From positions 1-26,084 of the IMG/VR virus record IMGVR_UViG_3300020166_000103: a stretch of DNA of 26,084 nucleotides, one strand, 5' to 3'. The stretch is from a virus. Below, one piece after another: positions 15,401 through 23,511 of the stretch. A model generated the notes under the pieces. That model searched no databases and was not told the DNA's origin. It was given only the letters and a program-made list of their open reading frames with translations. The stretch's first letter is position 1. Each line of letters starts with the position of its first letter. A program made the translations under genes and the position numbers.

Positions 15401-17843
15401 TCCAGTAAAAGAGGGAGAGCAAGCCGCTAGATACAAGGAGACTTTCCTATTGTCTGGGGTAACTGAAATAACACCGGTTCAATTGAGTTACCCTAATTCA
15501 GTTGTCATAGGAACAAGGGTTAACGCTAAAGATGTATCCTCTATCCCCACCAGAAATTACCACCTAAAGCTAAAGAAAGTAGCAGTTCCAAGTAATTACA
15601 GCCCGGAAACAAGGCGGTATAATGGAAACTGGGATGGAAGATTCGAGGGCCAAGCATCTAAAGATGATCCGGTTCCTGAAGAAGCAAAACTTTGGACCGA
15701 TAATCCGGCATGGTGTTTGTATGATTTAATATCAAGCAAAAGATATGGAGTAGGAAAATTTGGAATAAAGCCCGAAAATATAGATAGATGGACTCTTTAC
15801 AGGATAGCGAAATATTGCGATGAGTTTATTCCGACTGGTTACAGCTCGAAAACTCCTAAAAGAAAATTCTCTTTGTCCGGAGAAAACACCATATCAATAA
15901 CCGCAGAGGGCCCTTATGATGATGCGGATTTTCAGGGCGAATATAATCACACGAATAAAAAACTAGCAATTTATTATAATCACGGAATATGCGAATCTAT
16001 TAAAATAATTGGAACAACATTATCTGGCAAGAAAATAATACTAGAGAGAAACCCAGCTCAGGAGTCAGGGGAGTGCGCTGTAGAAATAGACTATCCATTG
16101 GTTGAGCCAAGGTACACATTGAATGCATTTTTAATGAACTCCCAAAATGCCTTTAAGTTAATAAATGAATTTGCTGCGATATTTAGAGCTTTTGCTTATT
16201 GGTCAGGGGGCGCAATTAACTTCTTTCAGGATCAGAAAAAAGATTCAGTAATGCTGTTTGCTAACAATAATATATCCAAAGAAGGATTCTCTTATTCTAG
16301 TACGCCGAAAACAAGCAGGACTAATTCGTGTAAGATAAAATACGTGGACAAGTACAATATGTTCAGAGCAAAAATGGAACATTCTGAAGATAGAAAATCC
16401 ATACAAGAGAATAATATCATAGAGCAAACCATAGATGGGTTTGGAATAACTTCTCAAGCTCAAGCAAAAAGGGCTGCTGACTTTTTAGTCAAAGGCGCAA
16501 ACATGGAAACAGAACTATTGTCTTTTGTTACCAGTTCGCTTGGATCTTATCTCAAGCCAGGAGATGTCATAGATGTTTTAGATAACAAAAGAACTATAGG
16601 TAGGTTTGCTGGTAAAATAGTTGATGTTGAAATAAGCGGAGACGGAAAAACTGCGGAACTAATGGTCGATTACCCAATAAGAACAATAATAGAAGAAGAT
16701 GATAAGGACACATGGAAGCAAATAACAATTTATAATACCTCAGGAAATCAAACAATTGAATCATTGGATGATTTAGGGGAAGTAACGGACCAGCAAATAG
16801 AAGACATGAGGGCCGAGCAAATAAAAAAGTTCACGGTCAATAAGATTTATGAGAACGACACTAAACTAAGGTTGGTTAATAACCCATATAGTCATGTAAC
16901 TGGTGAGTACACTTGGGTTGAAGCCCTAAAGGATGCAGAAGAGCGCGGAGGGATACTTGCGACCATAAACAACGAAATGGATCAAGTAATGGTTCAGGCT
17001 ATGTTGCCAGAAGATGAGATGGCGTGGATAGGTGGATATTATTTAGAACTTCCGATACCTGAAAAATTTATATGGCATCAACCGCAAGAATGTGACAGTA
17101 ACGAAATAACATTTTTTAGCTGGCTTGATGGATACCCTAGGGTGGCAAAAGAAATAGAGTCAGACCTGGCGTCAGAAGGAAACTTGGAAACTGATCACAT
17201 ATGCCCTCTAGGCACACTAGACATAGCGGCAGATAATGAGTTCCCTGGAGAAATTTTTATAGCAGTTAGTGGTTCTGAGAATAATTCAATACATGGAGAT
17301 TGGGTTACATTGAGTGGGGATACGAAACTTGGATACATTTTGGAAAAACAAGCTGATGAGTCGTTTTTTAATTTAAAAGACACTAAGGGTACTACTTTTA
17401 TGATGGAGGATTCTGTCAACCTTGCAGAGCCCAAGAAATATAAAATACTAAACATAGCGGAATCTTCTAATGGCGTATACAATATTCAAGGATTAGAATA
17501 CAACGAAGACAAGTTTGATAATATAGAAAGAGATTTATCCCTAACGCAACCAAAGTCACCGGTGATATTTACAGAAAATAGCATTGACCCACCCTCCGAA
17601 ATAACAGTGGAAATATTGAGCGAAGATATCAAAAACAATATACCATACGGAGTAAAGGCTACTTGGTCAATGGTTATTGCTGCGGCAAGTTACAGGGTAC
17701 AGTTCTTTAACGAAAACATTCTGCTGGCAACATTCGAAGTGCCTAACGATAAGACTGCTGAAACTATATCGCACGAATTTAGGAGCGAAAGAGTAGTCGA
17801 GAATGGTACTTATTACGCAAGAGTTTATTCAGTAACAACATAA
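12435..17843 (+). CDS. J: Tail-tip protein: gpI-like domain fused to gpJ-like host-specificity protein, with C-type-lectin-like insert
   Basis: 1802 residues. Residues 1-160 resemble lambda tail assembly protein I: VFLHGELGKKFG at the start, a hydrophobic helix (SLFMMAIQTAASMYI), then NRYQQGATVPLGYGRMKIGS. The J-like part follows: AVDLACEGPIDGLCD near 384, TDNPAWCLYDLISSKRYGVG near 1087, then RIAKYCDEFIPTG, the tail-protein core around 1230-1420 (FAAIFRAFAYWSGG, LKPGDVIDVLD), YNIQGLEYNEDKF and a final fibronectin-III-like domain from about 1719. Two departures from lambda J stand out. A hydrophobic alanine-rich helical stretch occupies about 835-910. A C-type-lectin-like domain occupies about 1484-1641 (YTWVEALKDAEERGG, ATINNEMDQ, WIGGY, FSWLDGYP, HICPLG, GYILEKQ). 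J binds the host receptor in lambda. The stop overlaps the next start as TAATG. Confidence 0.85.
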   Translation: MKRVFLHGELGKKFGKEWKLDVSSPSEAVSALFANDREIESYLNKKEKAGIHYGIKKEKSDNFIDQVDYVLPTKEDIHIFPMPQGSGFVGSLFMMAIQTAASMYISKKISEAMERDDSTLVAQTQSFLFNGSDNRYQQGATVPLGYGRMKIGSNVISSCIVNYDYDSEKGQIFNFKKGLYSLVPSYSKYYLPQGCLFSAFALNLFDGSSDFKASDPAYQFLKNNLPTTYFGANDGIYGQYTDADTYAKSVTTVKQEKTGNAVAGYFYYNYNWLKGVNIDRMGVKGVDGNWTTVSKADNTYKVKESDASTSSYVCLQSVPLPDDEVKEKEFYPISFAEDGEIEYIAGKDKSFEGFFPIPVGQRWRNGNKNDGVGWFKLESTSIYKAVDLACEGPIDGLCDKNGETLVFNKESKKITDPSDPRFLRNPDDDYLQGVILDDAQVKEVNLGTVPPKDAYNINEFDIDIGQSRGGVIGTNDQSLLDPQYLFSANTKDINAPLYGPREINPNNIIGNANNLQPFEKNKTYKQGDYISYQEGAGEKYTYKINTSLANPFSRHASHNYSESETEIVYVGAGDAAEFYTTTPLINGYQTFYGEYVNIDEDKFYEDGDLVRSARHDGGVEYYQMGADARDFLGTFDEEATYEGQEGKVLMQKLSEEKNTTSPIYKITGDYSPGKTIQVTPEITRPFGFQDFTKQLSAKDRGNDKKVTTTDPIYILQNTEDVEVSAREWASEAQLTPGQIPELWQSIKINGVKDVKNGPGGPGEEGEDRDDLRTKIFLLAGTADQVAIRSSEEEYYVSHTVINPLVEELYVTIQLDQLSYIYEGDTVEVTYKIGKLWNWIMTAYQVYHGAMLGKYLYDATLQARVSIAAAKDPMLLDLVPAAAELGSGDLLAAGYEVAMLAAWTVIKGFINPDDGWNIGTKIENAGEIWPNKAKFRIKYGNEGETPFSTDIYIYGVATSSYRKDVKIYLPKNPSRKDRIVKVYKLNRERNPVKEGEQAARYKETFLLSGVTEITPVQLSYPNSVVIGTRVNAKDVSSIPTRNYHLKLKKVAVPSNYSPETRRYNGNWDGRFEGQASKDDPVPEEAKLWTDNPAWCLYDLISSKRYGVGKFGIKPENIDRWTLYRIAKYCDEFIPTGYSSKTPKRKFSLSGENTISITAEGPYDDADFQGEYNHTNKKLAIYYNHGICESIKIIGTTLSGKKIILERNPAQESGECAVEIDYPLVEPRYTLNAFLMNSQNAFKLINEFAAIFRAFAYWSGGAINFFQDQKKDSVMLFANNNISKEGFSYSSTPKTSRTNSCKIKYVDKYNMFRAKMEHSEDRKSIQENNIIEQTIDGFGITSQAQAKRAADFLVKGANMETELLSFVTSSLGSYLKPGDVIDVLDNKRTIGRFAGKIVDVEISGDGKTAELMVDYPIRTIIEEDDKDTWKQITIYNTSGNQTIESLDDLGEVTDQQIEDMRAEQIKKFTVNKIYENDTKLRLVNNPYSHVTGEYTWVEALKDAEERGGILATINNEMDQVMVQAMLPEDEMAWIGGYYLELPIPEKFIWHQPQECDSNEITFFSWLDGYPRVAKEIESDLASEGNLETDHICPLGTLDIAADNEFPGEIFIAVSGSENNSIHGDWVTLSGDTKLGYILEKQADESFFNLKDTKGTTFMMEDSVNLAEPKKYKILNIAESSNGVYNIQGLEYNEDKFDNIERDLSLTQPKSPVIFTENSIDPPSEITVEILSEDIKNNIPYGVKATWSMVIAAASYRVQFFNENILLATFEVPNDKTAETISHEFRSERVVENGTYYARVYSVTT

Positions 17844-20800
17844 TGTCATTTAATAATTCCAGTCAAGTTCAAATACCTCTATCTAATCCCAGGTTAAAAT
17901 ACGGAAAAACTTTTAGGATTTCGAATATATATTTAAATTCATCTAGCGAGGTTCAAGATGTAAAAGACTTGCAGCCGTCTTCTGACTCAACGTCTTATTA
18001 TAAGCAGAACTTTCAGACCTCAAACCTGAATTTAGAATGGGAGGTAATCGATCCAAGAAACGACTACATATATAAAAACCCATCAGACATAGAGAAGAAT
18101 GTATACATAAGTGGTTTCGATGTAAGCATATATGAAAACTACGGAAATTTAACAGGACAAAATGCTATAGATAATGGAACCAAGGTATTTTCTCAGTCAG
18201 GTCTATTAGGTAATACTTTAAACTATGAAATCACAGGGGACAACTATAGTAGAAATTATTCTGTAGAGATAACATTAACAGACTTTACTGGTAACAAGAA
18301 TAGGGCAATATTGACTACCCAGAACCCGATGCCTAATTATTCTATTTTATCAACCGGAGTTGATATGGGAGTTTTTAATTGTAGTTATAGCGGGCTAACT
18401 GGAGGAAATGGATCAAGCATAGCAAACGGTCTTAGATATCTAGAACTTTATAATTTTACTGGATTTGAAGGCGGCACTTTCCCTGACAAGAGCAAAGCTA
18501 TAAGATCACAAACTGGCGATAATGGTTTTGTGTCTGTGGAGTTGACGCCTGGCGCCAATAATTATGTAATGTCAGTTCCTAAGGATTTATATTCTTATGG
18601 AGATATATCTGGATTTTTTAAACCTCAGGAGTATGTAACTGGGGTTGGATTTAGCGGGTTCATAGGGAACCCTGAGCAACCATTACTGATAGATTATAAC
18701 CCAGCAATAAGAAACATTAATGGCTACAGGATATCTGGTGGCGATGCATATCGCTATACATTTGACTTGAATTACAACACTGGCAGTAATTTAATGACAA
18801 CTTGCTACGGTGTGACAGGAACAGGTCAGACAACAGGTTCAGTACTTGGTTATGATGGTGAAATATTTTATGATAGCGGGGTTGCCTTTGATGCGACTTA
18901 TAATTATAATAATACTGGGATTGAATATACATACGATAATTCACTACCAATCCAGGAGGGTTTTAATACTGGAGAATTAAAAGATGTAGCAACTATAACT
19001 GGAGTAGGATTTACTGGATCTGGAACATATGGAAGTGGAGCGGGAGAATATTGGGCTGAATCTTTTCCTAAATATACCGGATACGTTTCAAAGGATAATG
19101 GAGGTGATGTAATATCAGGAGGAATTTATAACTATGGATACTACGACCCTTATGAAAATAAATTTAAATGCGCTAGTAGCGAAGAAATAAAATCTGGAAT
19201 ACTGGAGACTAGGGGAATATATTCTATCCCTGCAAACAACCCAAATAGTTATGACATACAATATCATGATGGGGTTAATTTTAAAAAGAGTTACGAGCAG
19301 GGGGCGTCTTATCTTAATTCTATAGGGCGTATGCCTGCGGTAATAATGAACAAATCTCAGTTAATTAAGATTTCTGAAATCAGCGGAGGAATTGGATGGA
19401 TAGGATTAAGGCGGAACAAGGTTGGGGTTATGACTAGTTTATTCTCTGAAGATTTTAGCAATCAATCATTTCTTGACAGTATAAACATAGACCAAGAGCA
19501 GAGTAGAGATATACAGATAACAAACTTAACTGGAGGGATAGAAAATTCAAGATTAGAGATAAATGACGTAGGCGAATATTGGTGTTGGACAAACTCAAGT
19601 GGGACTCACATATATAAATATGCAGGAAGTGGATACGAAAAAACAAGAGAGGCTCATTTAAAATTAGACATAAAGAGAGATAGTGATAATCATCTAATAT
19701 ATACCACAGGATTTAAAGCTGAATCTAGACCGGTAGAAATAAATGAAATGACTGGAATATCCGGTGGGTTAGATATAAATTTTCAATACAACTTTGAAGA
19801 TCATTATTATGAGTCTGGGCTGCAGCAGGGGGACCAAACAAATTATAATTTAATCCAAGCAAACCTCTATACAGGAGACTCTTATGGATTTTCTATTTCA
19901 GATGATAATTTATACAAATCCTTTAAAGAGGATCAGCCAGGAGATGGAACTATAGAGGTGTTGCAATCTGGGGTAAATTTCTCATACAATGAGGACGGAG
20001 ATAATCCTCCTGGATTTTTTAAGATATTACCATTTGACACAATTGGAACTGGAGTTTTAGCGGACGTTAATAAAATCATAGCTGAAGCTGAAGGCGGAAA
20101 CCCTGAAGACCCCATAAAATTAATACAGAATGATCAGATTACCATTGTGAATCTTGATGGAATGCGGGCCGCTAATCAGAATTACATAAAAGTTAAATTT
20201 CCATTCGAGCATGAATATGCGCCGATAGTTACCTTTGGTATTGAGTATGATGGTGGAGACGAAACGATGTCTTATTTAGGGGCAATGGTAGTTGGGAAAG
20301 CGAGCACCAAGGATGTGTCGTTTTTATTTACAGAAATACCTCCAAGCGATGGATACTCTCTTTATGTTAGATCTGCTAGCGGAAACACTAAGACAAGAGA
20401 GTTTACATTTAAACCATGGAGCCCCACCATGGCTTCTTTGTTTGCCTGGTATGACGCAAGCGATAATTCGACGCTAACAATAAATTCTGGTATAGTGGAA
20501 GCTATAGCTGACAAAAGCCTGAATAATAACAGCCTATTAGCAGGCTCATCTTCTGTGAAGAATCAGACACTAATACCTGGAGGGCAAAATTCATTAGACG
20601 TTATATCCATGGATGGAGACGACCATTATGTCACTCAAAATATGAACCTACCAAGTAGCGGCAACCTATCTATTTTTATGGTTTGTAAAATAGACGCCAT
20701 AGACTCACCGCTTGATTCAATATTATCTGCCATCGGGCCAACCAGTTTTCAGTTTGCAGCCGGAAACATCTCAGAATTTAGAGGTCAACTAGCAGCCAAC

Positions 20801-21163
20801 GGAATAGGGGGCTCGAACACAGGGGTCTCAACGCACGGAAATCTTGGCGGAGTTTATCGTGTATTTGCATTGACTATGGATTTTACCTCTTCCCAGCAAT
20901 GTCTAATATATGCCGACGGAGCAGATATCACTAATACACCTATAGCTTACACCACAAAACTTGGCAGTCCAAAAACTTTTAGAGTGTTTGCTAACAGGGC
21001 GAACGCTGAAAAGCCCTCAGGGTTTATTTCGGAAGTCGTTTTTGCGGAGAATACAGATGAAGCAACTAGGCAAAAGATGGAAGGGTATTTAGCCCACAAA
21101 TGGGGAACGACAGATAAATTACCCTCATCTCATCCATATAAATTTGTGACACCACAAGCTTAA
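17843..21163 (+). CDS. Tail fibre/adhesin-like protein with C-terminal LamG (concanavalin-like) domain
   Basis: 1106 residues, ATG overlapping the J-like stop (TAATG). The first 800 residues are rich in Gly, Ser, Tyr and Asn and look like beta-sandwich or fibre repeats (many TG/SG-terminated strands such as ITGVGFTGSG). I see no coiled coil. A stretch near 485-525 (SYEQGASYLNSIGRMPAV, WIGLRR) and a later YWCW resemble part of a C-type-lectin fold, but weakly. From about 863 to the end is a LamG/concanavalin-like lectin domain: LFAWYDASDN, FRVFANRAN, GFISEVVF, then the characteristic terminus EGYLAHKWGTTDKLPSSHPY. That ending is common in marine bacterial and phage surface proteins. The last gene of the tail operon is where receptor-binding fibres often lie. 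The product is probably an adhesin attached to J or the tip. The attachment is inference. Confidence 0.65.
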   Translation: MSFNNSSQVQIPLSNPRLKYGKTFRISNIYLNSSSEVQDVKDLQPSSDSTSYYKQNFQTSNLNLEWEVIDPRNDYIYKNPSDIEKNVYISGFDVSIYENYGNLTGQNAIDNGTKVFSQSGLLGNTLNYEITGDNYSRNYSVEITLTDFTGNKNRAILTTQNPMPNYSILSTGVDMGVFNCSYSGLTGGNGSSIANGLRYLELYNFTGFEGGTFPDKSKAIRSQTGDNGFVSVELTPGANNYVMSVPKDLYSYGDISGFFKPQEYVTGVGFSGFIGNPEQPLLIDYNPAIRNINGYRISGGDAYRYTFDLNYNTGSNLMTTCYGVTGTGQTTGSVLGYDGEIFYDSGVAFDATYNYNNTGIEYTYDNSLPIQEGFNTGELKDVATITGVGFTGSGTYGSGAGEYWAESFPKYTGYVSKDNGGDVISGGIYNYGYYDPYENKFKCASSEEIKSGILETRGIYSIPANNPNSYDIQYHDGVNFKKSYEQGASYLNSIGRMPAVIMNKSQLIKISEISGGIGWIGLRRNKVGVMTSLFSEDFSNQSFLDSINIDQEQSRDIQITNLTGGIENSRLEINDVGEYWCWTNSSGTHIYKYAGSGYEKTREAHLKLDIKRDSDNHLIYTTGFKAESRPVEINEMTGISGGLDINFQYNFEDHYYESGLQQGDQTNYNLIQANLYTGDSYGFSISDDNLYKSFKEDQPGDGTIEVLQSGVNFSYNEDGDNPPGFFKILPFDTIGTGVLADVNKIIAEAEGGNPEDPIKLIQNDQITIVNLDGMRAANQNYIKVKFPFEHEYAPIVTFGIEYDGGDETMSYLGAMVVGKASTKDVSFLFTEIPPSDGYSLYVRSASGNTKTREFTFKPWSPTMASLFAWYDASDNSTLTINSGIVEAIADKSLNNNSLLAGSSSVKNQTLIPGGQNSLDVISMDGDDHYVTQNMNLPSSGNLSIFMVCKIDAIDSPLDSILSAIGPTSFQFAAGNISEFRGQLAANGIGGSNTGVSTHGNLGGVYRVFALTMDFTSSQQCLIYADGADITNTPIAYTTKLGSPKTFRVFANRANAEKPSGFISEVVFAENTDEATRQKMEGYLAHKWGTTDKLPSSHPYKFVTPQA

Positions 21164-21175
21164 GATATTAAGCTT
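21156..21175. repeat. Perfect 8-bp inverted repeat over convergent stop codons
   Basis: AAGCTTAA, loop GATA, TTAAGCTT. The left arm contains the TAA of the plus-strand fibre gene and overlaps the stop of the minus-strand gene (21160-21162). As RNA it could form an 8-bp stem with a four-base loop on either strand. There is no U-run after it on either strand and the stem is A+T-rich, so it would be at best a weak bidirectional terminator. Confidence 0.4.
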
Positions 21176-21951
21176 ATAAGTATCTTGGCGTCTTTGACCG
21201 AAATGTCATCCCAGTCTTTCCAGGATTCTATATTTTTGTTTTGGTAGATTCCTTCTTTTTTATCTTGCCAGCATTTTTTAATAAAAGGCTTGAATTCTTC
21301 AAACGATTCAGTAGAGAGAATACTTTTTGCTCTATTTTTTAGAGTAGTTATAGGGCTAAATGGATCACTTTTTTTAGAAGAATCTTGATGCGCAGGAGAG
21401 TTTGGATTTGATTTATCAATTTCGTCGTCTCCAACGATATGCACATTGAGGAAGTTTCTGACGCATCTAACAAAAGACCTATTGCAGGCTATAGTCTCTA
21501 GAAATTTGGTAGCAAAACTACTTGTGTTTTTTGTGCTTGCGTTAGCCATGTCTTCAAAAGAAACAGCTTCGCCTCCCGTTTCATAGTTTGGAATAAAAAC
21601 AGTGTTGCAAGTAACCGCAACATGATCATCTTCACACTTATCCATAGAGTAGGATATGCTTGAAAACCCTCTAAGCCTGGCAAGCTCTTTGATTCCGCTA
21701 AGTTTGATTAACAGCTGGTTGTCCTTCAGCCCTTCGATTGATCTTGGCATGTCTTTATTTCTAGCTTGAAACCAAAGTTTGTTGGGAAATAAGTGCTCTT
21801 CCTTTATCATTGCTCTCCAGTTGACCGAGCCATCTTCATTGAAGACGTATTGTATGTTTTTTAGTAAGCCGTTTTCGTCCCTGTTGAATAACGAAGGACC
21901 TGTGGAGTTGTCTATCTTAGAATCTGTTTCAATTTTTTTTGCCTTTACCAT
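21160..21951 (-). CDS. Possible single-strand-annealing (Rad52-like) recombination protein
   Basis: 263 residues. The pattern DGSVNWRAMIKEEHLFPN, IKLSGIKELARLRGFSS, VTCNTVFIPNYETGG and then a conserved-looking helix FATKFLETIACNRSFVRCVR recalls phage single-strand-annealing proteins (RecT/Erf/Rad52-like). In those, a beta sheet is followed by an Ala-rich helix ending with basic residues. I cannot identify a specific family by eye; the assignment rests on layout and on a putative ssDNA-binding protein upstream in the operon. The C-terminal 90 residues are a polar linker and a small helical domain (FEEFKPFIKKCWQDKKEG). The ATG at 21951 is the only reasonable start, as the next Met lies after NWRA. 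It overlaps the upstream gene by 23 bases with no obvious Shine-Dalgarno sequence. Real coding: very likely. Function: tentative. Confidence 0.5.
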   Translation of the reverse strand: MVKAKKIETDSKIDNSTGPSLFNRDENGLLKNIQYVFNEDGSVNWRAMIKEEHLFPNKLWFQARNKDMPRSIEGLKDNQLLIKLSGIKELARLRGFSSISYSMDKCEDDHVAVTCNTVFIPNYETGGEAVSFEDMANASTKNTSSFATKFLETIACNRSFVRCVRNFLNVHIVGDDEIDKSNPNSPAHQDSSKKSDPFSPITTLKNRAKSILSTESFEEFKPFIKKCWQDKKEGIYQNKNIESWKDWDDISVKDAKILISLIS

Positions 21952-23107
21952 GATTGTATATGTTAAAATGTTCTACTTCTTCCCAAAAGTCATCAGTGTC
22001 GATGATTTTTGATTTTTCTTTATTGTTTGTAATTCCAGCTTTCCAGTGCGCTTTACTTGCGTATTCTTTACTATCGCATATAAGTACTTTATTGCTTTCA
22101 TAGAACGTATTATCACATATTTCTTCACAGAAGTCAAGATCTTTTTTTAGGGTCACTTTGTATTCCTCAACAGTCCAATCAAAGAACTTGAATCTAAGTT
22201 CTGATAATTTGGATGAATCCCTGCATATTAAGGAGTATTTGACACCTAGAGAGTTTAAATAATTTAGATACTCTTTGTCGAAGTTTCCATCCTCCAGAAA
22301 CAAAGTCATCGCAACGATATTCGATTTGTTGATATGATCTAATGTAATCTTTGTTGAAGTCATCAAATTAGACCTGTAGTTCAGCCAAGAAGAAAGTCCT
22401 TCGTTATTCGCCCCATAGTCACACCTTAAATTAATCAAGGAGGACTGCTTGAATGCTTCTGGCGCAGGAGTATTTGGTACCGCCTCGACTACACGACTAT
22501 GGAAATGCCTGCCTATATTTAATGTATATAGGTTGTTTAGGTCATGCTTGATGTTTAATAAATCTAAAACTGCGCAACCTATTTCTTCAGGCTTAACTTC
22601 GTTTACTCTTTTTATAGATTCATGGTTTGAGAGAGATGGTTTTATCTCGGAAAAATCAGGAGAAATTAATTTTACTTGTGATTTATTATTCCATATTGGA
22701 CCAGAGCATTCTGGGAAAAGGTTCGAGTAGAGGCATACTATTTTTTTATCAAAGCAGCTCGCTATATGGACGGGAAGACTATCTATACCAAAATGCAGTA
22801 ACGACTTACTGGATACGTAGGTCATTTGTTTGAACGAACAATTTAGTAAATTAAAATCACAATCATTTAGTACGACATCATCTTTTCCGCCTATTTGTAT
22901 TATATCTATTCCTTCTTTTTTTAAGAAGGGTTTAATCATTTGTATAGTTACAGCCCAATAATCATAATGTCTTGCTGGAGATTTAGTGTTGTTGGTGTGG
23001 AATGTTATAAATTTCTCAGAAGGTATTGGGTAGAAGTGGCCAATGATTTCGGGTTGACCTATTTTGACACCAAGTGATTTTGCGTATTCTTCAGCGATAT
23101 GACTCAT
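21929..23107 (-). CDS. C-terminal half of a GT9 (heptosyltransferase-like) domain plus unknown C-terminal region
   Basis: 392 residues, ATG overlapping the previous stop (ATGA). Residues 1-165 look like the second Rossmann half of a GT9 glycosyltransferase: MSHIAEEYAKSLGV, KFITFHTNNTKSPARHYDYW, IDIIQIGGKDD and the family signature FGIDSLPVHIASCFDKKIV (D-S-x3-H). The acceptor-side N-terminal half is absent here. It is instead found at the C-terminus of the product of 23508-25415, two genes upstream. The start (SHIAEEYAKSLGV) corresponds to the interdomain linker of normal GT9 enzymes. Residues of about 170-392 do not match a family I know. They include SLINLRCDYGANNEGL and SKEYASKAHWKAG. The protein likely works with the upstream product as one split enzyme; this is inference. 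Confidence 0.65.
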   Translation of the reverse strand: MSHIAEEYAKSLGVKIGQPEIIGHFYPIPSEKFITFHTNNTKSPARHYDYWAVTIQMIKPFLKKEGIDIIQIGGKDDVVLNDCDFNLLNCSFKQMTYVSSKSLLHFGIDSLPVHIASCFDKKIVCLYSNLFPECSGPIWNNKSQVKLISPDFSEIKPSLSNHESIKRVNEVKPEEIGCAVLDLLNIKHDLNNLYTLNIGRHFHSRVVEAVPNTPAPEAFKQSSLINLRCDYGANNEGLSSWLNYRSNLMTSTKITLDHINKSNIVAMTLFLEDGNFDKEYLNYLNSLGVKYSLICRDSSKLSELRFKFFDWTVEEYKVTLKKDLDFCEEICDNTFYESNKVLICDSKEYASKAHWKAGITNNKEKSKIIDTDDFWEEVEHFNIYNHGKGKKN

Positions 23108-23511
23108 TTTTCTGCGGTATAATATTTTTGTTCTTTAATTTTTGAATTAGTTAAATTATTAATTTCATTTTTAATATTGAATCTTTTATCATTCTCTCTG
23201 TATACTGATATAGATATGTTTATAAACTCTTGATCTAATTCTTTATTCTTTTCTTTATTTCTTTGGTGTTCTAGTATGTCCCAGAGGTTTTCGTTGACGT
23301 CTGTTATATCTGAGAGTAATGACTTTAGTTCTGGTTTTATTGATATGCGTTCCTCGCACAAGGGAAGCAGTAACTCGTACTCATTATTCACATGAGAAAG
23401 CTTTTCTGGATCGTTAATCTTTCTCCTCTTAACTTCTAGTACGGAAATTCTATCAAACAGTTCTCCTACTGATATGGGTACCGATAAGATACTTTCATCC
23501 TTTGAGATCAT
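23104..23511 (-). CDS. DUF6165-family protein
   Basis: 135 residues, coupled on both sides by ATGA overlaps. It matches the DUF6165 pattern well: SVPISVGELFDRISVLEVKRRKINDPEKL near the start, VNENLWDILEHQRNKE in the middle, then VYRENDKRFNIKNEINNLTNSKIKEQKYY at the end. The full family length is about 130 residues, so it looks complete. It is probably a helical protein. The function of the family is not known to me; its members commonly occur beside glycosyltransferase genes for surface polysaccharide, which is the context here. The 3' half of the gene is A+T-rich (about 20-25 percent G+C in the lines 23101-23280 by hand count) compared with the 5' half. Confidence 0.75.
   Translation of the reverse strand: MISKDESILSVPISVGELFDRISVLEVKRRKINDPEKLSHVNNEYELLLPLCEERISIKPELKSLLSDITDVNENLWDILEHQRNKEKNKELDQEFINISISVYRENDKRFNIKNEINNLTNSKIKEQKYYTAEK

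Noticed and set aside
16885-17355. Diversity-generating retroelement acting on the lectin-like domain
   Set aside because: No reverse transcriptase or template repeat is visible in the window. Only the target-like fold is present.
19325-19620. A second C-type-lectin domain in the fibre protein
   Set aside because: Only a few features match (SYEQGASYLNSIGRMPAV, WIGLRR, YWCW). Without conserved cysteines or a clear end, it is mentioned only as a possibility in the gene entry.
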